Part shown: positions 1-5,606 of the stretch, piece by piece | Layout: each line of letters opens with the position of its first letter | How positions within the stretch are numbered: the stretch's first letter is position 1 | Source of the DNA: an uncultured Acidimicrobiia bacterium | GTDB taxonomy: Bacteria; Actinomycetota; Acidimicrobiia; Spongiisociales; JAENVV01 | Direction: 5' to 3' | Assembly: GCA_905480085.1 (NCBI GenBank) | Contig: CAJQPD010000181.1 | Coordinates: 1-5,606 of the forward strand | Length of the DNA stretch: 5,606 bases | The notes under the pieces: model-generated | Databases searched by the model: none | Seen by the model: the letters and a program-made list of their open reading frames with translations, nothing else | Told to the model about the DNA's origin: nothing | Position numbers and translations under genes: made by a program

Positions 1-462
1 GGAGGCGATGTGTTCGTCACCGAGATCTCCACGACCTTCTGGGGATACTCCGGCCAGATTCTCCGTACCTTCACGATCGGTTCCGAACCGAACGAGCGGT
101 ATCGAGCCCTGCACGAATTGGCCGTACAAGCGTATGACGACATTGTGGGCGTGTTGAGAGCGGGCGCCACCGTTGGTCAGGTGCTCGATGCGGCCGAGAT
201 CATTTCGCGCCAGGGGTTCGACATTTGGGACGACCTCGTACACGGATTTGGCGGTGCCTACTTGCCGCCGATTATTCGAACCAGGGCAAACCGGGGCGCT
301 ACACACCCGGACGACTTTGCATATCCTGATGGCACCCTGTTGGTCGTTCAGCCAAACGTCATTGACGGCCCGGCCGGTGTTCAAGTTGGCAATGTCATGC
401 AGATCACCGGCGAAGGCGTAGATGTCATCCAGAAGTATCCAACCGAACTGATCGTCTGTTAA
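1..462 (+). CDS. M24 family (creatinase/aminopeptidase P fold) protein, C-terminal part, metal site mostly lost
   Basis: The frame is open from the first base to TAA at 460-462 (153 codons), so the gene begins outside the window. The GTG at 10 is an internal valine, not the start. The first codons align without gaps to the M24 core pattern GD-x4-D-x6-GY-x2-D-x2-RT-x3-G, ending in RTFTIG, and an HGxG motif (His at 241-243) and a VVQPN strand follow. M24 enzymes are cytosolic hydrolases: Xaa-Pro aminopeptidases, prolidases, and the metal-free creatinase and ectoine hydrolase types. Here the usual ligand set Asp, Asp, His, Glu, Glu reads Glu (22-24), Gln (55-57), His, Gln (349-351) and Gly (388-390). 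The second catalytic His of the HGxG-x2-FH motif is Leu (262-264). A normal two-metal peptidase is therefore unlikely; a creatinase-like metal-independent hydrolase or a non-catalytic protein fits better. It lies 12 bases upstream of the CocE-like hydrolase gene, probably in the same operon. The family call is firm, the substrate unknown. Confidence 0.85.
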   Translation, partial: GGDVFVTEISTTFWGYSGQILRTFTIGSEPNERYRALHELAVQAYDDIVGVLRAGATVGQVLDAAEIISRQGFDIWDDLVHGFGGAYLPPIIRTRANRGATHPDDFAYPDGTLLVVQPNVIDGPAGVQVGNVMQITGEGVDVIQKYPTELIVC

Positions 463-474
463 AAGGGAGCAGCC

Positions 475-2208
475 ATGACTACTGAAGACCGCGACGGGAT
501 GCGTATCGACTGGGACGTACCGATCACGATGGACGACGGACTGGTAGTTCGGGCCGACATCTACCGACCCATGGATGACGCCGCTCATCCGGTCATCCTG
601 TCGTACGGACCCTATGCGAAGGGATTGCCATTCCAGGAGGGGTACCCGAGTGCCTGGACACGGATGGCCGAGAAGCATCCGGATGTCACCGCCAACTCGT
701 CGAACAAGTATCAGAACTGGGAAGTCGTCGATCCGGAAAAGTGGGTGCCGGAGGGCTATGCCTGCGTGCGGGTTGACTCTCGGGGAACCGGTCGATCGCC
801 CGGATACGTCGACCACTTTTCGCCGCGGGAAACGAAAGACTTCTACGACTGCATCGAGTGGGCGGGCGTGCAGCCCTGGTCGAACGGCAAGGTTGGCCTG
901 AACGGCATTTCCTATTACGCCATCAACGCCTGGCATGTGGCGTCATTGCAGCCGCCTCATCTGGCAGCTATCTGCACGTGGGAGGGTGCCGCCGATTGGT
1001 ACCGCGATATGACCCATCACGGCGGAATCGTTTGTACCTTCTGGGAGAACTGGTACGACATGCAGGTCAAGACGGTGCAATACGGTTTGGGCAGTCGCGG
1101 AGGGGTTGATCCGAACTCGGGACTCAACATCTGCGGCGACGAGGAATTGACCGAAGATGAACTCGCCGCCAACCGGTGCGACTTTGGTGCCGAGATCGTT
1201 TCCCATCCGCTAGACGATCAATATCACAAGGATCGTTCGCCCATATGGGAGAACGTGACAGTGCCCATCTTCTCGGCGGCCAACTGGGGCGGACAGGGAC
1301 TCCATCCGCGCGGGAACTTCGAGGGATACGTTCGGGCTGCCTCGAAAGACAAATGGCTTGAGGCGCATGGCATCGAACATTGGACCGAGTTCTACACGGA
1401 CTATGGCCGCGAACAACAACTCGCCTTTTTTGACCATTTCCTCAAAGGTGACGCCAACGGTTGGGGCGAACGTCCCCGGGCTCAGCTGCTCGTCCGGCAT
1501 CCTGGCGAACGGTTCGTCAAGCGGATGGAAGCCGACTGGCCGATCCCGCGCACGCAGTGGACCGAGATGTATCTGCACCCGGACCTCTCGTTGTCGACCG
1601 AACCGCCGTCGGAGTCTTCAGCGATACCATTCGAGGCGATGGGGGAGGGGCTTACGTTTCGGTCGACGCCGCTAGTGACGGACACCGAATTCACCGGACC
1701 GCTTGCATCCAAGCTGTGGATCTCGTCGTCAACCGCCGATGCCGATCTGTTTCTCATTTTCCGGGCATTCGATCCGGAGGGAACCGAAGTCACGTTCCAG
1801 GGAGCCCTCGATCCCCTGACACCTTTGGCTCAGGGCTGGCTGCGAGCTTCGCACCGTAAGCTCGACCCGGCTATCTCCGAGCCGTATCGGCCCTATCACA
1901 CGCACGACGAGCGACAGCCATTGACCCCCGGTGAGGTCTACGAACTTGACATCGAGATCTGGCCGACGTCGATAGTGGTCCCGGCCGGCTTTACGGTGGC
2001 GCTCCAGGTCAAGGGCAAGGATTATGAGTACGAAGGGGTCATGGAGGAAGCAACTCTGTCCAACTTCAAGAATGTGTTTACCGGATGCGGCCCGTTTCTG
2101 CACAATGACCCACGCGACCGGCCGGCGGAGCTGTTTGGTGGAGAGACGACGCTTCACTTCGGACCTGATCGACCGGCCCACGTGCTCACGCCCGTGATTC
2201 CCGAGTAA
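475..2208 (+). CDS. CocE/NonD family (peptidase S15-like) alpha/beta hydrolase
   Basis: This 577-residue protein has the usual length and order of the CocE/X-Pro dipeptidyl-peptidase group. An alpha/beta hydrolase domain spans about residues 10-355 and a beta jelly-roll C-terminal domain about 360-570. The first contains SYGPYAKG (43-50), GYACVRVDSRGTGRS (94-108, oxyanion/strand region) and the nucleophile elbow GISYYA with Ser146. A likely catalytic His is His302 in GIEHW, followed by the conserved FFDHFLKG segment. The jelly roll shows TGPLASKLWISSS followed by DADLFL, typical of this domain. The family hydrolyses esters or amides, such as cocaine esterase, glutaryl-7-ACA acylase and X-Pro peptidase; the substrate here is unknown. 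The region that normally carries the catalytic Asp (GWYD-type) reads ANWGGQG (269-275), without an acidic residue at that place. No signal peptide is seen, so it is probably cytosolic. The start is supported by AAGGGAG at 463-469, five bases before ATG. Confidence 0.93.
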   Translation: MTTEDRDGMRIDWDVPITMDDGLVVRADIYRPMDDAAHPVILSYGPYAKGLPFQEGYPSAWTRMAEKHPDVTANSSNKYQNWEVVDPEKWVPEGYACVRVDSRGTGRSPGYVDHFSPRETKDFYDCIEWAGVQPWSNGKVGLNGISYYAINAWHVASLQPPHLAAICTWEGAADWYRDMTHHGGIVCTFWENWYDMQVKTVQYGLGSRGGVDPNSGLNICGDEELTEDELAANRCDFGAEIVSHPLDDQYHKDRSPIWENVTVPIFSAANWGGQGLHPRGNFEGYVRAASKDKWLEAHGIEHWTEFYTDYGREQQLAFFDHFLKGDANGWGERPRAQLLVRHPGERFVKRMEADWPIPRTQWTEMYLHPDLSLSTEPPSESSAIPFEAMGEGLTFRSTPLVTDTEFTGPLASKLWISSSTADADLFLIFRAFDPEGTEVTFQGALDPLTPLAQGWLRASHRKLDPAISEPYRPYHTHDERQPLTPGEVYELDIEIWPTSIVVPAGFTVALQVKGKDYEYEGVMEEATLSNFKNVFTGCGPFLHNDPRDRPAELFGGETTLHFGPDRPAHVLTPVIPE

Positions 2209-2265
2209 CTTGTAGAGATCGCTTTAACCGACGCATCCCCAAAATCCAGGACAACCACCGCCTGG
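2209..2265 (+). other. Gap with coding-like extension of the transporter N-terminus and no standard start codon
   Basis: After the hydrolase stop at 2206-2208 the same frame stays open into the transporter. From 2224 it reads Leu(TTA)-TDASPKSRTTTAW and runs straight into the first membrane helix. This looks like the short polar tail common at MFS N-termini. No ATG, GTG or TTG occurs in this frame before GTG 2266. TTA (2224-2226) follows GAG at 2215-2217 by six bases, a weak Shine-Dalgarno match. Either translation starts at GTG 2266, at a non-standard codon, or the start has been altered by a base change or sequence error. No terminator-like hairpin is apparent here. Confidence 0.5.
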
Positions 2266-3441
2266 GTGGTCATCGTCGCCGGCGCTTCCATCGCCTTTCT
2301 GTCGATGGGTACCCGACAGGCGTTTGGCGTGTTTCTCAAGCCAATCGTTGCCGATCTACAAACCGGGCGTGAACAGTTCAGCCTGGCCATCGCCATCTTG
2401 AACCTGGCGATGGGCGTACCCATCGCCGGCATGATCGCCGACAAGGTGGGGCATCGGCGAGTCATGGTTGTCGGGTCAGTCCTGTTTGCCGTAGGGCTGA
2501 TCGCTACCTCACGCCTAACCCAGGCTTCGGGCTTGTATCTGACCCTTGGACTGGTCGCCGGTGCCGGGTTCAGCGCTCTGTCTCTCTCCACCATCCTGGG
2601 AGCGGTTGGCAAAGTAGTCAGCGCGCAGCGGCGGACGTTCGCGTTCGGGCTCATCACCGCTGGAACCTCGTTGGGTATGGCAGTGCTCACGCCGACGGCC
2701 GGTCAGCTATTGACCGCCTTCGGGTGGCGCACCTCATTCAATCTGTTCGCCGGGTTGGCCATTCTCATGATCGTTGCCACCGTGTTCGTGCCCGGTCGCA
2801 AGATCACCAAAGCGGGGCCCGCCGTCGTCGACGAAAAATTCATCGACATCCTCAAGGGGGCCGCCGGCAACAACAGCTACCTGCTGCTGGTTGCCGGGTT
2901 CTTCGTGTGTGGGTTCCATGTCGCCTTCATTGCGACCCATTTGCCCTCCTTCCTCGAAGACAAAGGCATCAGCACAGGGATCGCCTCGCTGACGGTAGGC
3001 CTCATCGGGATCTTCAACATCGTCGGCTCGTTGGTGTTTGGTTGGCTGGGAGATCGATATCGAAAGCGCACGCTGTTGGCGTCTTTGTATGCCACCAGGG
3101 CGGTCCTCATAACCCTGCTGCTGGTCATGCCGATCACCAACGCCACAGCCTTGTTCTTCGGCGCCTCGATCGGAGTGGTCTGGCTGGCCACCGCTCCGCT
3201 GACCTCGTCGACCGTCGCTCAACTGTTGGGAGCTCGCTATCTATCGACCCTTTATGGATTGGTGTTTTTCTCCCACCAGGTGGGGGCTTTCCTCGGTGTG
3301 TACCTGGGAGGCCGGCTCTACGATGCGACCGGCAGCTATCAGACGGTGTGGATCATTGCGATCGTCCTGGGTGTGCTGGCCGCCATCGTCCACCTGCCGA
3401 TCGACGACAAGAGCCCGGTGAGCGAGGCGGTCACCTCGTAG
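2266..3441 (+). CDS. MFS transporter, 12 membrane helices (oxalate/monocarboxylate-like)
   Basis: The protein has 391 residues from GTG 2266, or about 405 if the in-frame upstream tail from 2224 is translated. It is almost entirely hydrophobic, with about twelve predicted helices: roughly residues 2-24, 38-58, 66-84, 88-112, 124-147, 155-175, 203-228, 236-262, 268-290, 293-317, 328-352 and 357-377. A polar central loop lies near 178-200. Two copies of the MFS loop signature are visible, GMIADKVGHRR (55-65) in the N-half and GWLGDRYRKR (259-268) in the C-half. TRQAFGVFLKPI in helix 1 recalls the oxalate/formate and monocarboxylate porter branch. It is an inner-membrane secondary transporter, most likely for a small organic acid or the substrate or product of the adjacent hydrolases; the solute is an inference. 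GTG 2266 has no good ribosome binding site and cuts into helix 1, so the true start is uncertain. The stop is only 11 bases from the stop of the convergent dehydrogenase. Confidence 0.9.
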   Translation: MVIVAGASIAFLSMGTRQAFGVFLKPIVADLQTGREQFSLAIAILNLAMGVPIAGMIADKVGHRRVMVVGSVLFAVGLIATSRLTQASGLYLTLGLVAGAGFSALSLSTILGAVGKVVSAQRRTFAFGLITAGTSLGMAVLTPTAGQLLTAFGWRTSFNLFAGLAILMIVATVFVPGRKITKAGPAVVDEKFIDILKGAAGNNSYLLLVAGFFVCGFHVAFIATHLPSFLEDKGISTGIASLTVGLIGIFNIVGSLVFGWLGDRYRKRTLLASLYATRAVLITLLLVMPITNATALFFGASIGVVWLATAPLTSSTVAQLLGARYLSTLYGLVFFSHQVGAFLGVYLGGRLYDATGSYQTVWIIAIVLGVLAAIVHLPIDDKSPVSEAVTS

Positions 3442-3452
3442 GGGCGGCGGGT

Positions 3453-4487
3453 TCAGCGATGGATCGCCGGATCGAACACGTGCTTGATCCGGTTCGATGA
3501 ACCATCACTCATCTCCGGAAGTACTCGAGAGGTGAGATCGTCGAGTGAGATCAGGTCGCCGATGAAATCCGACCACCCGGCCGGCCGGCTCCCGACGAGG
3601 CGAGCGGCCGGTTCGAAGCTTTCGGCGAACCGGTGGGCGTTGGTCCCGACCAGTTCCCGCTCTGCAATGCTCAGGGCGTGAAGGTCTAAGGTCGGGTCGG
3701 TTGTTTGGAGACCGATCGCCACTGTGCGCCCTCCGCTCAAAGTGGCGGCCATGGCGGTCCGCAGTCCCGGGCCACTTCCACTTGCTTCATAGACAACCCT
3801 CACTGGTACGAGTTCGTTGGGGTCGGTCGTCGTGGTGGCCCCGAGAGCCGTCGGAATGTCCAGCTTGCCCTCGTCGATGTCGACGGCTGTGACTCGGTGC
3901 CCGGCCGCCAGCAGGGCATAGATGAGAAACGCTCCGATTCCTCCGGCGCCGACCACGACCACATCCGCTCCGGGTTCCGGTCGGCCGCGTCGCATGGCGT
4001 GAACCGCGATGGACATCGGTTGAGGCAGCGAGACAGTTGTCTCGGTGAGTCCTAGCGAGGCAACTTCCATGCAGCAGGAGGCGGGGACCGTAACGAACTC
4101 GGCCAAGCCGCCATGGCGGTTCAAGCCGACGGTCCAATAGTCGACGCAAAGGTTCGTGAGACCATCGCGGCATTGAAAACAGGTTCCGCACGACACGCCG
4201 GCACCACTTGCCACCAGGTCATCGACGTCGAATCCCTCGACATCGGGTCCGACCGCGACTACTCGGCCCCCGAACTCGTGGCCCGGGATGAGGGGGCCAA
4301 GGTGGCCGGTCTGTCGATGACGGTTCTCGATCGAGAAAAGCTTGGGACCGTGGGTGTATTCGCTGAGATCGGTTCCGCAGATCCCGGCGGCCGTTACCCG
4401 GATAAGGAGTTCTCCCTGGCGCGGTTCTGGTATTGGAACATCCTCGATCCTGATGTCGCCCTTCCCATACATCAGCGCAGCTCGCAT
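3453..4487 (-). CDS. Zinc-dependent medium-chain dehydrogenase, (R,R)-butanediol dehydrogenase-like
   Basis: This 344-residue protein is of normal length for the zinc alcohol/polyol dehydrogenase family. The GroES-like catalytic domain has CGTD with Cys37, then GHEFGG with His70-Glu71, which form the catalytic zinc site. A structural zinc lobe has Cys100, Cys103, Cys106 and Cys114 in the classic spacing. The Rossmann domain contains GAGGIG (180-185), and Asp203 at the end of the second strand favours NAD over NADP. The long segment between [12 protein letters not shown] and PGHEFGG matches the layout of (R,R)-2,3-butanediol dehydrogenases; threonine or sorbitol dehydrogenase-like activity is possible. 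The Glu-Pro usually found after the catalytic domain (EPLAVA-type) reads Gln156-Pro157. ATG 4487 is preceded on its strand by AGAAAGGG (4499-4492), four bases away, supporting this start. It is convergent with the MFS gene and divergent from the SDR gene. It presumably oxidises or reduces an alcohol/ketone intermediate in the cytosol. Confidence 0.92.
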   Translation of the reverse strand: MRAALMYGKGDIRIEDVPIPEPRQGELLIRVTAAGICGTDLSEYTHGPKLFSIENRHRQTGHLGPLIPGHEFGGRVVAVGPDVEGFDVDDLVASGAGVSCGTCFQCRDGLTNLCVDYWTVGLNRHGGLAEFVTVPASCCMEVASLGLTETTVSLPQPMSIAVHAMRRGRPEPGADVVVVGAGGIGAFLIYALLAAGHRVTAVDIDEGKLDIPTALGATTTTDPNELVPVRVVYEASGSGPGLRTAMAATLSGGRTVAIGLQTTDPTLDLHALSIAERELVGTNAHRFAESFEPAARLVGSRPAGWSDFIGDLISLDDLTSRVLPEMSDGSSNRIKHVFDPAIHR

Positions 4488-4540
4488 GTTGCCCTTTCTG
4501 GTTTTCTAGGCTCGCATACACTGAACCTAGGAGGTCGAAC
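4488..4540. promoter_or_regulatory. Divergent intergenic region with both ribosome binding sites and a small inverted repeat
   Basis: These 53 bases must hold the start signals for both the dehydrogenase (leftward) and the SDR (rightward), unless transcription enters from within the neighbouring genes. An inverted repeat, CTAGG at 4506-4510 and CCTAG at 4526-4530 (centres 20 bases apart, about two helical turns), lies between the genes and could be an operator; this is speculative. TACACT at 4517-4522 is a weak -10-like match for the rightward gene without a well-placed -35. No convincing sigma-70 promoter pair is seen on either strand. Confidence 0.4.
4529..4534 (+). promoter_or_regulatory. 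Strong Shine-Dalgarno AGGAGG for the SDR gene
   Basis: AGGAGG followed by T lies six bases before ATG 4541, a near-perfect match to the 16S rRNA tail. It fixes the SDR start and suggests efficient translation. It overlaps the right arm of the CTAGG/CCTAG inverted repeat, so a protein bound there could also affect initiation. Confidence 0.85.
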
Positions 4541-5314
4541 ATGAGGTTGGAAGGTAAATCTGCGTTCATCACCGGTGGCGGCTCGGGTATTGGTGCCGAA
4601 ATCGCTCGTTGGTTCGCCAGGGAAGGTGCCGCGGTGGCCGTGGCCGACGTTGATGGCGAGAGGGCTCGAGCGGTGGCCGCAGAAGTGGGCGGACTGAGCT
4701 TCGACCTCGATGTGACCGACGAAGCCGGGGTGACCGACGTGCTCGGGCAGGCGGCGGCGCAGTTTGGATCACTTGACATTGTGGTCAATAGTGCCCTCAA
4801 ACCCGCCCCGGGACTTCTGCTTGATCTCTCAAGCGATGACTGGAAGGCGCTCGTTGACGTTGCCCTGTTCGGCACGTTTGTCGTGGGGCGCGAAGCCGCC
4901 AAATTGATGGTGCAGTTCGGGCGGGGCGGTTCGATCATCAACTTGTCATCGAACGCCGGGCTGGCGCCCTATCCGGGGGCCGGAGCGTACTCGAGCTGCA
5001 AGGCGGCCGTGATCATGCTTACCAAACAGCAGGCGCTCGAGTGGGCGCAATATGGAATTCGATCCAACGCCATTTGCCCGGGTCATGTCGAGACCCCGTT
5101 GACGGCCTATCTGCAGGATCCGGTCATCCGCGCCGGCCGAGAGGCGGTCACCCCGGCCGGCCGCATCGGCCAACCCGAAGATGTGGCCGCCGCAGCCGTC
5201 TACCTGGCCTCAGATGAATCGTCGTGGGTCACTGCCCACCCGCTGGTAGTTGACGGCGGGATCATTGCCTCGATCTACAACCACATGCCCGGCCGAAAGT
5301 GGCGCGAGGACTAG
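4541..5314 (+). CDS. Short-chain dehydrogenase/reductase (SDR), classical type
   Basis: This 257-residue protein has the usual length of classical SDRs and a single Rossmann domain. The cofactor motif TGGGSGIG is at residues 11-18, and Asp36 after the second strand (VAVAD) favours NAD(H). DLDVTD (55-60) is the adenine-contacting stretch. Catalytic Ser137 (INLSSNAG), Tyr150 and Lys154 (YSSCK) are present, followed by [10 protein letters not shown] (179-188) and the C-terminal VVDGG (236-240). Two positions are unusual: the NNAG motif reads NSAL (83-86), and the helix-4 Asn of the catalytic tetrad is Ala108 in DVALFGTF. Such enzymes oxidise or reduce a hydroxyl/keto group in the cytosol; the substrate cannot be told. 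The gene is divergent from the zinc dehydrogenase, so the two may be co-regulated and act on the same pathway. Its stop codon abuts the first hairpin repeat. Confidence 0.93.
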   Translation: MRLEGKSAFITGGGSGIGAEIARWFAREGAAVAVADVDGERARAVAAEVGGLSFDLDVTDEAGVTDVLGQAAAQFGSLDIVVNSALKPAPGLLLDLSSDDWKALVDVALFGTFVVGREAAKLMVQFGRGGSIINLSSNAGLAPYPGAGAYSSCKAAVIMLTKQQALEWAQYGIRSNAICPGHVETPLTAYLQDPVIRAGREAVTPAGRIGQPEDVAAAAVYLASDESSWVTAHPLVVDGGIIASIYNHMPGRKWRED

Positions 5315-5337
5315 GCGAACTGGCTGCGCCGGTTCGT
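5314..5337. repeat. Hairpin repeat A, copy 1
   Basis: CGAACTGGC (5316-5324) pairs with GCCGGTTCG (5328-5336) around a TGC loop, nine pairs including one G-U. It starts on the last base of the SDR stop codon. It matches copy 3 (5463-5486) at 22 of 24 positions. No T-run follows, so it is not a standard rho-independent terminator, though it could protect or end the SDR transcript. Confidence 0.8.
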
Positions 5338-5418
5338 CGGCAGAACGGCGAGCCGTTCTGCGGTGGTGCGACGACGGGGTGGATTGGCTGCGCCGGTTCG
5401 TCGACAGAACGGCAAGCC
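5321..5418. repeat. Tandem direct repeat, two copies of a hairpin A + hairpin B unit
   Basis: Bases 5321-5354 recur at 5385-5418 with 32 of 34 identical, an offset of 64. Each copy spans the second part of hairpin A and the first half of hairpin B, and is followed by a G/T-rich tail beginning CTGCGGTGGTG in copy 1 and CTGTGGTGGCG in copy 2. Copy 2 of hairpin A (5382-5400) retains pairing but with more G-U pairs, which looks like decay of an older copy. Confidence 0.8.
5340..5361. repeat. Hairpin repeat B, copy 1
   Basis: GCAGAACGGC (5340-5349) and GCCGTTCTGC (5352-5361) form a perfect ten-base inverted repeat with only GA between them. It sits three bases after hairpin A copy 1. The arms of A and B share a GAAC(T)GGC / GCC(G)GTTC-like core, suggesting they belong to one palindromic repeat family. 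The degenerate second copy is at 5404-5424 (ACAGA...TCTGT and GGC...GCC still pair). Confidence 0.8.
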
Positions 5419-5424
5419 CTCTGT

Positions 5425-5458
5425 GGTGGCGGTTTGGGGGTTGGTTGGTTTAGAGGGG
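5425..5458 (+). other. G/T-rich spacer with clustered GG runs
   Basis: This stretch is almost all G and T on the + strand, with a five-G run at 5436-5440, the block GGTTGGTTGG (5439-5448) and a four-G run at 5455-5458. It could form a two-tier G-quadruplex, but that is only a pattern match. It separates repeat copies 2 and 3 and contains no coding sequence. Confidence 0.4.
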
Positions 5459-5462
5459 ACAA

Positions 5463-5486
5463 GGTGAACTGGCTGCGCCAGTTCGT
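5463..5486. repeat. Hairpin repeat A, copy 3, at the 3' end of the leftward gene
   Basis: GAACTGGC (5466-5473) and GCCAGTTC (5477-5484) form a perfect eight-base stem with a TGC loop, extended by two G-U pairs. It ends one base before the stop codon (5488-5490, complement) of the - strand gene, mirroring copy 1 next to the SDR stop. Relative to copy 1, the C-G pair at the stem base has become T-G and one T-G pair has become T-A, so pairing is kept. Confidence 0.8.
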
Positions 5487-5487
5487 G

Positions 5488-5606
5488 TTATCCGAGCCAG
5501 ACCACGATGGCTGAACCGGCCAGCATGGACAGGGTGCCAAAGATCAAGGGCGGCGTCAGTTTCTCGAATTTGGCGTCGAAGACCACGGGGGCCAGGGCGA
5601 CGATTA
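5488..5606 (-). CDS. C-terminal end of a membrane protein, probably an MFS-type transporter
   Basis: On the - strand the frame is open from the window edge to TAA (complement of 5488-5490), giving 38 complete codons; the gene starts outside the window. It begins IVALAPVVFDAKFEKL and continues TPPLIFGTLSMLAGSAIVVW to a final LG. This is the end of one helix, a short charged loop and a last hydrophobic helix, ending right after it. The layout resembles the last two helices of MFS transporters (sugar or organic-cation types), but the fragment is too short for a sure family call. That it is coding is supported by the clean hydrophobic pattern and by an end coinciding with a hairpin repeat. It is convergent with the SDR gene. 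Confidence 0.65.
   Translation of the reverse strand, partial: IVALAPVVFDAKFEKLTPPLIFGTLSMLAGSAIVVWLG

Noticed and set aside
10..12. GTG as the start codon of the first gene
   Set aside because: The same frame encodes the conserved GD of the M24 core just before it, and the codon lies inside that motif, so the gene continues upstream of the window.
2154..2690. 178-codon - strand open frame over the transporter start
   Set aside because: It is antisense to a clear MFS coding frame, has no recognisable motif and no convincing ribosome binding site.
2724..3500. 258-codon + strand open frame within the MFS gene
   Set aside because: It is an alternate frame of the MFS gene rich in Arg, His and Gln with no membrane helices or motifs. 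The MFS frame shows real helices and signatures throughout.
4219..4941. Long - strand open frame across the divergent gap
   Set aside because: It lies opposite the start of the SDR and overlaps the dehydrogenase in another frame. Its product is Ser/Thr/Pro/Ala-rich low-complexity sequence without a domain, as expected for an antisense shadow in GC-rich DNA.
5316..5361. Standard rho-independent terminator for the SDR gene
   Set aside because: The hairpins are strong, but neither strand has the following run of T residues.
5314..5486. CRISPR array or integron attC sites
   Set aside because: There are only two to three unequal copies, with unequal offsets (64 and about 85 bases) and repeated, not unique, sequence between them. 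The attC core sites (RYYYAAC / GTTRRRY) in the required arrangement are not seen, and no cas or integrase gene is present.
5250..5540. Short open frames on both strands across the hairpin repeats
   Set aside because: They translate the repeats into Arg/Trp/Cys-rich sequence and overlap the SDR end and the leftward gene end. They have no ribosome binding site or domain.

Overview
The window looks like a chromosomal segment of a fairly GC-rich bacterium. Strong AGGAGG-type ribosome binding sites, G/C-ending codons and the protein types suggest an actinobacterium-like lineage. This taxonomic guess is an inference, because no rRNA or marker gene is present. No tRNA, rRNA, CRISPR array, insertion sequence or phage gene is visible.

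Layout, left to right. (1) Positions 1-462 hold the C-terminal part of an M24 ('pita-bread' / creatinase-aminopeptidase P fold) protein on the + strand, entering from outside the window. Most of its metal ligands are replaced. (2) Positions 475-2208 encode a CocE/NonD (peptidase S15-like) alpha/beta hydrolase. (3) About 2266-3441 encodes a 12-helix MFS transporter whose natural start codon is unclear. These three lie on the + strand with short gaps and look like one operon. (4) Positions 3453-4487 on the - strand encode a zinc-type medium-chain dehydrogenase resembling (R,R)-butanediol dehydrogenase, convergent with the transporter. (5) Positions 4541-5314 on the + strand encode an SDR oxidoreductase, divergent from the dehydrogenase across a 53-base gap. 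(6) Positions 5315-5487 form a non-coding patch of repeated hairpins. (7) Positions 5488-5606 on the - strand hold the last 38 codons of a membrane protein, probably a second transporter, continuing beyond the window.

Together the genes look like a small-molecule uptake and breakdown locus: a transporter, two hydrolase-fold enzymes that cleave amide or ester bonds, and two NAD(P)-dependent dehydrogenases for alcohol/ketone intermediates. The substrate cannot be read from the sequence. No clearly new biological system is evident. The points most worth a second look are the hairpin repeat cluster placed against the 3' ends of two convergent genes, the M24 protein with a dismantled metal site, and the transporter that lacks a normal start codon for its apparent N-terminus.
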